Assembly: GCF_042657065.1 (NCBI RefSeq)
Contig: NZ_JBHSNF010000004.1
Span: 124,001 to 188,000, forward strand
Length of the DNA: 64,000 bases
Direction: 5' to 3'
Source of the DNA: Rhodanobacter ginsengisoli
GTDB lineage: Bacteria > Pseudomonadota > Gammaproteobacteria > Xanthomonadales > Rhodanobacteraceae
Shown here: piece after piece, positions 17,322 to 25,454 of the stretch
Numbering within the stretch: the first letter of the stretch is position 1
Layout of the letters: every line of letters starts with the position of its first letter
Notes under the pieces: model-generated
What the model saw: the letters and a program-made list of their open reading frames with translations, nothing else
Told to the model about the DNA's origin: nothing
Database searches by the model: none
Made by a program: the position numbers and the translations under genes

Positions 17322-17749
17322 CGATGCGGATGACGATGCGGATAGGGCGCATGGCGCTGCCCTGGCTGCTGCTGCTGGCGATCGGTGCCGTGGCCGCCGC
17401 ACTGCGTTACGGGTTGATCGAATCCAGCACGATCGGGCAGCAATGCGCCGCCATCCGCAGTCCATGGTGGTGCACCTGGCGACAGGGGCTGGTGCTGGGT
17501 TTCCTGCACAACGTCTACGGTATCGCCGCGCTGGTCGCCGCCGCCATGTCCTTGCTGTCGAGGCGGCTGTGGCTGGCCTGGCTGGCGGCTGCCCTGGGGG
17601 TCTTCGCCTTGCAGCTGTATTGCGTCGAGAGCGGGGCGCTGGCCTGGCTGGTCGGTTGCCTACGCCTGCTGCGCGCACAGGCGAACGCCCGCATGGCGCC
17701 AGTCGAACAGCACCGGCAAGGCCAGCAGCAGGTTCATTCCCAGCCATAG
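17318..17749 (+). CDS. Small membrane protein of unknown function
   Basis: A 143-residue protein with about three or four hydrophobic segments (ALPWLLLLAIGAVAAALRYG, GLVLGFLHNVYGIAALVAAAMSLL, LWLAWLAAALGVFALQLY). ATG 17318 is coupled to the upstream EEP gene by an ATGA overlap; two more in-frame ATGs follow within eight codons. I do not recognise the family. Its last 90 bp overlap, on the other strand, the end of the GH17 gene, so one of the two annotated ends may be shorter in reality; both frames keep coding-like sequence there. Confidence 0.6.
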   Translation: MTMRMTMRIGRMALPWLLLLAIGAVAAALRYGLIESSTIGQQCAAIRSPWWCTWRQGLVLGFLHNVYGIAALVAAAMSLLSRRLWLAWLAAALGVFALQLYCVESGALAWLVGCLRLLRAQANARMAPVEQHRQGQQQVHSQP

Positions 17750-19261
17750 CCACGCCACCGGCGTGAGGCCCGCCTCCTGAACCACCACGATCGCGGCGAG
17801 CGGAGGCAGCCACAGCGCCAGGAAGCGCTCCTCCAGCGGCGGCATCGGCACCTTGCCCCGGTCGGACAACCAGCCGGCCAGGGCATAGCCGGCGCAGGGC
17901 AGCATGAACAGGCCCAGCGGAAAATCCCGGTAGCGGCCGTCGAATACCAGCAGCAATCCGTAAAAGGCCAGCGCGAACAGCCAGCCCAGGCGCAACCGGG
18001 GCAGCCACCCGGCGAGCGGCATCCGGCCGCCCAGCCGCGCCGCGATCCAGCGCGCCAGCAGCCCTGCCGTCAGCAACGCCAGGACACAGGCGACGGCGGA
18101 CACCGTCCATTCCCACCGATCGCGGCAGGCGAACAGCATCTGCCGGAACTGCCACGCCAGCGCACAGCCACTGGCCACACCGGCCAGGCCCAGTGCGGCC
18201 CAGCCGCGCCAGCCGATCCAGCGCCGCCGCCGGGCGCCGACCAGCACGAACAGCCCGGCCACCGCCAGGCCGGCCAGCCAGCCGGCCCACCAGCGCGGCT
18301 CCTCGGTCACCGGTCCCTGCATCGAAAACTTCGGGCGCGCATGGGCATCGAAGATGCCCCAGTAGCCGCCGGCCGTGCCTTCCTGCGCACGCTTCCACGG
18401 CTGGTCGAATGCCTCGATCACGTTGTAGGGCATGTTCACCGTGGCGGCATAGCGCAGGAACTCGCGCAGGTAGCGTGCCTCGTTGACCACCCCGGCGCTG
18501 GCCGCCTGGCGTGGCCGGCCGGCACTGGGCCAGCCGGTTTCACCGATCATCACGCGCCTGCCGGGAAACGCCTTCTGCACCCGGGCATACACCGTGGCTA
18601 CATGCTGCACCGCGCGTTGCGGCGACACCGGCGTGTCCTCCCAGTACGGCAGGATGTGGATGGTCAGGTAATCGACCGAATCGGCCAGTTCGGGATGGCG
18701 CAGCCAGAACTCCCACACGTCGGCATAGCTCACCGGTACGCTCACCGCCGAACGCACCGTGTGCAGGTAGCCGGCCAGTTCCTTCGCCGACAGATCGCCG
18801 CGCAGCAGCACCTCGTTGCCGACGATCACGCCGCGCAACACCTGCGGGTAGCGCTGCGCGGTGGCGATGCCGAGCTGGATCTGGCGGGCGTTGGCCTCGC
18901 GGTCGCCACCCAGCCAGATACCCAGCAAGACCTTCATGCCGTGGCGCGCGGCAATCTCCGGTACCGCGCTCAGACCCTGCCCCTGCGAGTACGTGCGCAC
19001 GCAATCGAAACGCTGCGACAGCACGCGCAGATCCTGCTCGATGCGTTCGGGACTGATGAACGCGTTCGCGTCCAGCGGCGTCTCGCCCGCGTAGCGGAAT
19101 GGTGCATACGACACGCAGGCGATCCGTGCCGAGGGCGCATCCGGCAAGGCCACCGGCCGGCCCACCGACCACCACCAGTACGCGCCGGCCAGCGCGCAGG
19201 CGATCAACATCAGCCACGCCCACCCCTCACGACGAAAATCGGGCGCAGGTGTTGACGACAT
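17660..19261 (-). CDS. Glycoside hydrolase family 17-like membrane protein (beta-1,3-glucanase related)
   Basis: A 533-residue protein with an N-terminal membrane anchor (GWAWLMLIACALAGAYWWW), a GH17-type (beta/alpha)8 domain at residues about 45-310 and a C-terminal part with six or seven hydrophobic helices. Family-typical catalytic sites are the acid/base Glu in VIVGNEVLLRG and the nucleophile Glu in MIGETGWPSAG. In proteobacteria such proteins are thought to act on beta-1,3- or cyclic beta-glucans at the outer face of the inner membrane; no partner glucosyltransferase is next to it here. It converges with and overlaps the small membrane protein by 90 bp. Confidence 0.8.
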   Translation of the reverse strand: MSSTPAPDFRREGWAWLMLIACALAGAYWWWSVGRPVALPDAPSARIACVSYAPFRYAGETPLDANAFISPERIEQDLRVLSQRFDCVRTYSQGQGLSAVPEIAARHGMKVLLGIWLGGDREANARQIQLGIATAQRYPQVLRGVIVGNEVLLRGDLSAKELAGYLHTVRSAVSVPVSYADVWEFWLRHPELADSVDYLTIHILPYWEDTPVSPQRAVQHVATVYARVQKAFPGRRVMIGETGWPSAGRPRQAASAGVVNEARYLREFLRYAATVNMPYNVIEAFDQPWKRAQEGTAGGYWGIFDAHARPKFSMQGPVTEEPRWWAGWLAGLAVAGLFVLVGARRRRWIGWRGWAALGLAGVASGCALAWQFRQMLFACRDRWEWTVSAVACVLALLTAGLLARWIAARLGGRMPLAGWLPRLRLGWLFALAFYGLLLVFDGRYRDFPLGLFMLPCAGYALAGWLSDRGKVPMPPLEERFLALWLPPLAAIVVVQEAGLTPVAWLWLGMNLLLALPVLFDWRHAGVRLCAQQA

Positions 19262-19389
19262 GCCGGTACCGTGAATGCTGAGGAATCAGCGTGCCAGCTT
19301 AACAGGGCACCCCACACCCTCACCGTATCTCCACAAGCTGGCCGGAGCCATCCACTACACTGCCCGGCGTACCCCATGCAGGAGCTTTC

Positions 19390-21423
19390 ATGTTTGTCTG
19401 TGGCCCACCACGGCGCGTCTGGTTGACCTGTCTGCTGCTGGTCGGCGGCTGGCTGCTGGGCGGTACCGGCGCGCACGCCGCCCAGCCCGACGACGCCCGG
19501 CGGGCGGCGTTCAAGCAGGCCTATGCGGCCGCACGCCAGGGCGGCAGCGCCTGGCAGGCGCTGGCCACCGGACTGCGCGACTATCCGCTGTATCCGTATC
19601 TGCAGGAAGCCGCGCTGGAGCACGACATCCAGCAGATCGACCGCGCCACGGTGGAGTCGTATCTCACGCAATACCCCGACTGGATTCCCGCAGCCGATCT
19701 TCGTCGTGCCTTCCTGCTGGAACTGGCGCGGCGGCAGGACTGGAGCGATTTCCTGGCGATCTACCGGCCCGGGCTGGGCGACGCGCTGAGCTGCGATGCG
19801 CTGCAGGCACGACTGGCAAACGGCGAGCGCCTGGATTTCGACAAGGACCTGGCCGCGCTGTGGGCCAGGCCGAGCCTGCCCGATGCCTGCGATCCGGTAC
19901 TCGCCGCCGCGCATGATCAGGGCCTGCTGACCCGTGACCGCCTGTGGATGCGCATCGATCGCGCCGCCGACGCCGGCCAGGCCGGCACCATTGCCAGCCT
20001 GGCCGACTGGCTGCCGGCCGCCGACGGCATTGACGCCAAGCGGCTGGCATTGGCTTTGAGCGACCCGGCCACCGCGCTGGCGACGGCCACCAGCTGGCCG
20101 GACACCCGGCGAGCCCGGCAAGCGGCCACGCTGGCACTGGTACGGATGGCCCGCCGACAGGCCGACAACGCCGATGCGGCGTGGCAGCAGCTGCGGGCGC
20201 ACCTCAGCTTCAACGAACAGCAACGCGACCGGGTCCTGCAGGCACTGGCGCTGTTCCATGCCACCGATTTCGATGACCACGCACTGGCCCGACTGATCGC
20301 ACTGCCGGCGGCAGCGCAAACCGACGCCACCCGGGAATGGCGGGTACGGGTAGCGCTGGCGCGACAGAACTGGAGCGCGGTGCTGGCCGGCATCGACGCC
20401 ATGCCGGCCAGCCAGCAGCAGGACGGCGAATGGCAGTATTTCCGCGCCCGCGCGCTGGCCGCGCTGGGCCGCAGCGGTGATGCCCGGCAGCTGTTCCGCG
20501 AGCAGGCCGGGAATGCCACCTTTTTCGGATTCCTCGCCGCCGATCGGCTCGATCAGCCCTATGCGATCTGCCCGCTGACCCTGGCCGACGACCCGCAACG
20601 CGAGCAGGCATTGCTGGCCAACCCCGGACTGTTGCGCGCGTTCGAACTGTACGCGGTCGACCTGCCCGAACTGGCGCGGCGCGAATGGACACGGGCCCTG
20701 CACGGGGCCGATGAAGTCACCCTGCGCATCGCCGCCGATCTCGCCAACCGGCGCGGCTGGTACGACCGTGCCGTATTCACCCTGAGCAGCGGCAACGCGT
20801 TGCAGTTGTACGACCTGCGCTTCCCGCTGGCCAGCCAGGACGGCCTGGTGCCGCAAGCCCGCCAGGCCGGCATCGAACCGGCCTGGGCCTACGGCATCCT
20901 GCGCGCGGAGAGTGCCTGGATGAGCGATGCCCATTCCGGTGCCGATGCCCGCGGCCTGATGCAGCTATTGCCCGACACCGGCGAACTGGTGGCCAAAAGC
21001 AACGGCCTGAACTGGGGCGGCGGCGACACGCTGTACGACCCGACGGTCAACATCGCGCTGGGCACGCGTTACCTGGCGCAACTGGCCGCGCGTTTCGACG
21101 GTTCGCCGTGGCTCGCCAGCGCCGCCTACAACGCCGGTCCGAACCGGGTCGACCAATGGCTGGCAGCTCGCGGCACGCTGGCACCGGACCTGTTCGTGGC
21201 CACCATCCCGTTCAAGGAAACCCGCGAATACGTGGCGCGGGTGATGGCATTCAGCGTGATCTACGATTGGCGCCTGCACGGCGCGGCAGTCCCGCTGGAT
21301 GTTCGCATGGGCGCGATCGGCCAGCCGTATGGACTGCCAGACGCGACGACCGTGCGGCGCCCGATCAGCTGTCCGGTGGCCGCGCCGGCAACGGCTTCCA
21401 GCACGGTCGGCGCATCACCGTAA
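19390..21423 (+). CDS. slt: Soluble lytic murein transglycosylase
   Basis: A 677-residue periplasmic enzyme that cleaves the MurNAc-GlcNAc bond of peptidoglycan with formation of 1,6-anhydro-MurNAc. A signal peptide (VWLTCLLLVGGWLLGGTGAHA) leads into the long alpha-superhelical U domain, then a C-terminal lysozyme-like domain with the catalytic Glu in ILRAESAWM, the GLMQLLPDTG motif and AAYNAGPNRV. Length fits Slt70. An AGGAG site (19380-19384) precedes ATG 19390; TACACT at 19356-19361 may be the -10. The stop is directly followed by the NDUFA9-like gene. Confidence 0.93.
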   Translation: MFVCGPPRRVWLTCLLLVGGWLLGGTGAHAAQPDDARRAAFKQAYAAARQGGSAWQALATGLRDYPLYPYLQEAALEHDIQQIDRATVESYLTQYPDWIPAADLRRAFLLELARRQDWSDFLAIYRPGLGDALSCDALQARLANGERLDFDKDLAALWARPSLPDACDPVLAAAHDQGLLTRDRLWMRIDRAADAGQAGTIASLADWLPAADGIDAKRLALALSDPATALATATSWPDTRRARQAATLALVRMARRQADNADAAWQQLRAHLSFNEQQRDRVLQALALFHATDFDDHALARLIALPAAAQTDATREWRVRVALARQNWSAVLAGIDAMPASQQQDGEWQYFRARALAALGRSGDARQLFREQAGNATFFGFLAADRLDQPYAICPLTLADDPQREQALLANPGLLRAFELYAVDLPELARREWTRALHGADEVTLRIAADLANRRGWYDRAVFTLSSGNALQLYDLRFPLASQDGLVPQARQAGIEPAWAYGILRAESAWMSDAHSGADARGLMQLLPDTGELVAKSNGLNWGGGDTLYDPTVNIALGTRYLAQLAARFDGSPWLASAAYNAGPNRVDQWLAARGTLAPDLFVATIPFKETREYVARVMAFSVIYDWRLHGAAVPLDVRMGAIGQPYGLPDATTVRRPISCPVAAPATASSTVGASP

Positions 21424-21451
21424 ACTCTTGTTTCGCCCAGGATGGATTCAC

Positions 21452-22390
21452 ATGGCCGCACAGCAACTCGTCATACTCGGCGGCACCGGCTTCGTCGGCA
21501 GCCATCTGGTGCCGCGACTGGCCGCCGACGGGCACCGCATCGTGCTGCTCAGTCGCAATCGCGAACAACACCGCGAGCTCGGTGTATTGCCCGAAGTGAG
21601 CGTGCGCAGCGCGGACATCTATGACGACGAGGTCCTGCGCCGCCAGCTCGCCGGTGCCGACGCGGTGATCAACCTGGTCGGCATCCTCAACCCCCACGGT
21701 CGCCACACCTTTCAGCGGGCGCACGTGGAATTGACCCGTCGCCTGATCGCCGCCTGCCAGGCCAGTGGTGTCGGGCGCCTGCACCAGATGAGCTCGCTCA
21801 AGGCGGGCCAGGGCCTGTCGCATTACCTGAAGACGCGCGGTGAGGCCGACGCGCTGGTCAAGGCCTCGACGCTGGACTGGACGATCTACCAGCCCAGCGT
21901 GATCTTCGGCCCCGGCGATGGCCTGGTCAGCCGATTCGCCGCGCTGCTGCGGCGCATGCCGCTGCTGCCGCTGGCGCGCGCCAAGGCTCGGATGGCACCG
22001 ACCTGGGTCGGCGACGTGGCCGAGGCGATCGCTCGCTGCGTCGCGGGCCACCCGGCAGGCCGGCGGCACAGCTTCGAACTCTATGGCCCCGAGGTATTCA
22101 CCCTGGGCGAGATCGTGCGCAAGATCCGCGACGGCGCCGGTCTGCGCACGCCGATCCTGGCGCTGCCCGACGGCCTGGGCCGGCTGCAGGCGCAATGCGC
22201 CGAACTGCTGCCGGGCAAACCTTTTTCGCTCGACAATTTCCGCTCGCTGCGCACCGACTCGGTCGGCAAGATCGACGGCTACGCGGCACTCGGCATCGTG
22301 CCGCAACCGTTCACCGCATGGTTGCCGGCCCTGCTCAATGCCTCGCCACGACAACGCCGGCTGGACCAGGCCCGTTCGCTGCGGCGCTGA
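21452..22390 (+). CDS. NAD(P)-binding protein, complex I NDUFA9 subunit-like
   Basis: A 312-residue atypical short-chain dehydrogenase. The Rossmann motif LGGTGFVGSHLVPRL is at residues 8-22; the canonical YxxxK is replaced by HYLKTRGEAD, as in the NDUFA9/NmrA-like group. Relatives in mitochondria are accessory subunits of complex I; bacterial members have no fixed role. ATG 21452 is the first fitting start. It begins 28 bp after slt, and TAAACT overlapping the slt stop (21421-21426) could serve as a -10. Confidence 0.8.
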   Translation: MAAQQLVILGGTGFVGSHLVPRLAADGHRIVLLSRNREQHRELGVLPEVSVRSADIYDDEVLRRQLAGADAVINLVGILNPHGRHTFQRAHVELTRRLIAACQASGVGRLHQMSSLKAGQGLSHYLKTRGEADALVKASTLDWTIYQPSVIFGPGDGLVSRFAALLRRMPLLPLARAKARMAPTWVGDVAEAIARCVAGHPAGRRHSFELYGPEVFTLGEIVRKIRDGAGLRTPILALPDGLGRLQAQCAELLPGKPFSLDNFRSLRTDSVGKIDGYAALGIVPQPFTAWLPALLNASPRQRRLDQARSLRR

Positions 22391-22402
22391 CCCCCGGCAG
22401 GT

Positions 22403-24004
22403 TCAGCTAACCGTATCGCCGGAACTCAGCAACGCGCGCAGCCGGTCCAGGTTTTTCCCGTACAAGGCGGCGCGCTCGCTGTCCCGCCGCAGCAGCTGGC
22501 CGGGGGACATGCTGCCGGCGCTGGCGTCCTGCTTTCGATGGAATTCCACGCAGGCCGGGGCGAAGGCCAGCCCGCAAAAGTCGAGCAGGCGGCGCACCTG
22601 ACCTTCCGGATCGGCCTGCCACGCCTCGTAGCCATGGTCGGTGAAGCGCGTCGGGAACAGCCGCTGCCAGTGACGGCTGAGCCGATCGTAATCGCGCCAG
22701 TAGCTGACCATGTGATCGAGGTCGTAGGTGAACTCGTAGCCGCTGGCGAACAGCTGGCGGTAACAGGCGAAACAGTTTTCGAACGCGTCGCGCCGGCTGT
22801 TCACTACCCGCGCCCCCGGCAGCATCGCCAGCGCCGCACCCACCAGTCGCCAGTTGTGCAGGCTGCGATCGATGAAGCAGGGCTTGCGCCGGCGCCAGCA
22901 CTCGGTGCGCGCAAGGTAGTCCCGCCCCAGCCGCGACCAGTCCGCCGCCGTCGCCGTCTTCGCCCACTGCCGCAAGGGTCGCCCCTGACGCACCGACTCG
23001 TCGTTGATGACCTGCTGCAGGTCGGTCAGGTCGCCGGCGGCGGCCATCTGCGGATGCGCCGCCAGGACCTGTTCGGTCAGTACCGAGCCGGACTGCGGCA
23101 GCGCCACGACGAAGATCACCTGCTCGCCCTGCGTCGGATCCGACGCGCCGTGCGGGGGCGTGGCGAACGCACCGATGAGGGCGTCCACCTGAGCACTGGC
23201 CTTCGCGGGACTCCAGTTCAACTGCCGATGTTGCAGTGAATTGGCTTTGTACAGCGCGCGAAAAGCGCCGTCATAGTCGGACTGGTCCTCCAGCGCCTTG
23301 ACCAGCGCGAAGCCGAGAGCGACGCGCACCGGGTGGGTCGCACCGGGCTTGTGCAAGGCCTTGCGCAATTGCACGACATCCTCCTTGCTCAAGCGCTCGG
23401 CATCGAGATCGGCCAGCCCGCCCCAGGCAATCGGCTGCCCCGGCTCGCAGCGCAGCACTTCGCGATAGTTCGCACTGGCCTGCGTCACCATGCCCAGCGC
23501 GGTTTCCGCCTGCGCCAGCAGGACCCGCGCCGGGACGTGATCCGGGTCCACATCCAGTGCACGATGCAGTGCGGTGATTGCCCCGGCGGGACGCCCCTGC
23601 AGCATGTAGACCTTGCCCAGGTTGAACCACGCCGGTGCGAAATCGGGCGCGAGCGCGCAGGCCCGTTGCAGGTAGGGTACGGCGGTGGCGAATTCACCAT
23701 CGGCATACAGCGCGGTCGCCAGATTCATCTGGACCATCGCGTCATCCGGCGCCAACGCATGCGCCCGCCGCAGCAGCGTCACCGCCTCCGCGTAGTCGCC
23801 GCGCAGATGCAATACCACACCCTGCATCCGCAATGCCTCGGCGCAGTCCGGTTCCAGCGCAAGCACGCTGGTCAGCGCCACTTCGGCCGTTTTCGGGTCC
23901 AGCCTGTCCAGCGCAACGGTCGCCGTTCGCAGCAGGCCTGCCGCTATCGGCGACAAGCCCGCGGCACGATCCTGCATCAGCGGATGAGGCTGTTTTGCCG
24001 CCAT
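22403..24004 (-). CDS. TPR-repeat sulfotransferase-like protein
   Basis: A 533-residue cytoplasmic protein. Residues about 20-220 hold five or more tetratricopeptide repeats (for example APAWFNLGKVYMLQGRPAGAITALHRALDVDP). Residues about 270-500 are a sulfotransferase domain. The 5'-phosphosulfate loop, usually LPRSGTTLxEQIL, reads ALPQSGSVLTEQVL: the Arg is Gln and both Thr are Ser/Val, so PAPS binding is doubtful. The 3'-phosphate region ARVVNSRRDAFENCFACYRQLF keeps the R-D-P-like pattern. ATG 24004 is used because AGGTGAG lies 10 bases upstream; a GTG at 24019 is possible. Confidence 0.75.
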   Translation of the reverse strand: MAAKQPHPLMQDRAAGLSPIAAGLLRTATVALDRLDPKTAEVALTSVLALEPDCAEALRMQGVVLHLRGDYAEAVTLLRRAHALAPDDAMVQMNLATALYADGEFATAVPYLQRACALAPDFAPAWFNLGKVYMLQGRPAGAITALHRALDVDPDHVPARVLLAQAETALGMVTQASANYREVLRCEPGQPIAWGGLADLDAERLSKEDVVQLRKALHKPGATHPVRVALGFALVKALEDQSDYDGAFRALYKANSLQHRQLNWSPAKASAQVDALIGAFATPPHGASDPTQGEQVIFVVALPQSGSVLTEQVLAAHPQMAAAGDLTDLQQVINDESVRQGRPLRQWAKTATAADWSRLGRDYLARTECWRRRKPCFIDRSLHNWRLVGAALAMLPGARVVNSRRDAFENCFACYRQLFASGYEFTYDLDHMVSYWRDYDRLSRHWQRLFPTRFTDHGYEAWQADPEGQVRRLLDFCGLAFAPACVEFHRKQDASAGSMSPGQLLRRDSERAALYGKNLDRLRALLSSGDTVS

Positions 24005-24143
24005 GATCGAAAATCTCACCTGCCCGCCAGTGTCCGAACATCAGCTTACGTGAGCGTGCTGGCGGCATAAAGCACGTTGTCGACCGGCCTGATTGCCATC
24101 GCTTCGCCCACAGCTGTGGCGGTGCGCGTGGCAGAATCCGCGT

Positions 24144-25379
24144 ATGCACATCTATCTGGTTGGCGGCGCGGTCCGTGACAAATTGCTGGGGCGGCCGATC
24201 GTCGATCACGACCACGTGGTGGTCGGCGCGCTGCCGGAGGAGATGCTGGCACTGGGCTACCGGCCGGTGGGCAAGGACTTCCCGGTGTTCCTGCATCCGC
24301 GTACGGGCGAGGAATATGCGCTGGCACGCACCGAGCGCAAGACCGGGCGCGGCTATCACGGCTTCGTGTTCCAGGCCGACGCCACGGTGACACTGGAACA
24401 GGATCTGGCCCGGCGCGACCTCACCATCAACGCGATCGCCGAAGACGCCCACGGCGTGCTGACCGATCCATATCACGGCGTGCGCGACATCGAGGCGCGC
24501 GTGTTGCGGCACGTGTCACCGGCTTTCGTCGAGGACCCGGTACGGGTGCTGCGGGTGGCACGGTTCGCCGCGCGGTTCGCTCCTCTGGGCTTCGGCGTGG
24601 CTGCCGAGACGATGGCGCTGATGCGGCAGATGGTGCGCGATGGCGAAGTGGATCATCTGGTGCCGGAACGGGTCTGGGCGGAAACGCGCAAGGCGCTGGG
24701 CGAGGCGCAGCCATCGGCGTTCCTGCGCGTGCTGCGCGACTGCGGCGCGCTGGCCGTGCTGTATCCCGAGATCGACGCCCTGTATGGGGTACCGCAACGC
24801 GCCGAGTTTCATCCGGAGATCGACACCGGCGTGCATCTGGAACTGGTGCTGGATGCGGCCGCACGGATCGCGCCGGGCGACGACCTGGTCGGCTTCTGCG
24901 CGCTGGTGCACGACCTCGGCAAGGCACTGACGCCGGTCGACGAGCTGCCGCGGCACATCGGGCACGAGCATCGCGGCGTCGCGCCGCTGCGTGCACTCGC
25001 CGCGCGGTTGAAGGTGCCGACCGAACACGCTGCACTGGCCGAGCTGGTCTGCCGCGAGCACCTGAACGCGCATCGCGCGTTCGAGCTGAAACCGGCCACG
25101 CTGCTGAAGTTGCTGACCGCGCTGGATGCGCTGCGCCGCCCCGCACGACTGGATGCCTTCCTCGCCGCCTGCGAAGCGGACAAGCGTGGCCGGCGCGGCC
25201 ACGAGCACGACGCCTACCCGCAGGCGAGTTACCTGCGCGAAGCCCGCGCGGCGGCCGCGGCGGTCGATGCGGCGGGCTTTGTGGTGCAGGGACTGGCCGG
25301 CCCGGCGATCGGCAAGGCGATGGAAATCGCCCGGATCGCGGCCATCGGTTCGCTGAAAACTAAACATCCCCCAAGCTGA
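24144..25379 (+). CDS. cca: Multifunctional CCA tRNA nucleotidyltransferase / HD phosphohydrolase
   Basis: A 411-residue enzyme (E. coli Cca has 412) that builds or repairs the 3' CCA end of tRNA. Motifs: LVGGAVRDKLL at residues 4-14, catalytic carboxylates in DHDHVVV, the RRDLTINAIA motif, and RVLRVARFAARF. The C-terminal half has the HD-domain VHDLGKAL, which gives 2',3'-cyclic phosphodiesterase and phosphatase activity in the E. coli protein. ATG 24144 matches the family start. CAGAAT (24132-24137) ends 6 bp before the ATG, so a leaderless transcript is possible. A perfect 12-bp palindrome CCACAGCTGTGG lies at 24108-24119. Confidence 0.93.
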   Translation: MHIYLVGGAVRDKLLGRPIVDHDHVVVGALPEEMLALGYRPVGKDFPVFLHPRTGEEYALARTERKTGRGYHGFVFQADATVTLEQDLARRDLTINAIAEDAHGVLTDPYHGVRDIEARVLRHVSPAFVEDPVRVLRVARFAARFAPLGFGVAAETMALMRQMVRDGEVDHLVPERVWAETRKALGEAQPSAFLRVLRDCGALAVLYPEIDALYGVPQRAEFHPEIDTGVHLELVLDAAARIAPGDDLVGFCALVHDLGKALTPVDELPRHIGHEHRGVAPLRALAARLKVPTEHAALAELVCREHLNAHRAFELKPATLLKLLTALDALRRPARLDAFLAACEADKRGRRGHEHDAYPQASYLREARAAAAAVDAAGFVVQGLAGPAIGKAMEIARIAAIGSLKTKHPPS

Positions 25380-25454
25380 TCCACGGTATAAAGCCCGGTC
25401 CGTCCCGCCTGTCGCGGGCAACCGTCGATCTCAATTGTTTTGCTGGAGTTACCC

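Noticed and set aside
24108..24119. Palindrome CCACAGCTGTGG before cca as an operator
   Set aside because: Only 12 bp and GC-rich; it can be chance, so it is mentioned with cca but not listed as a site.
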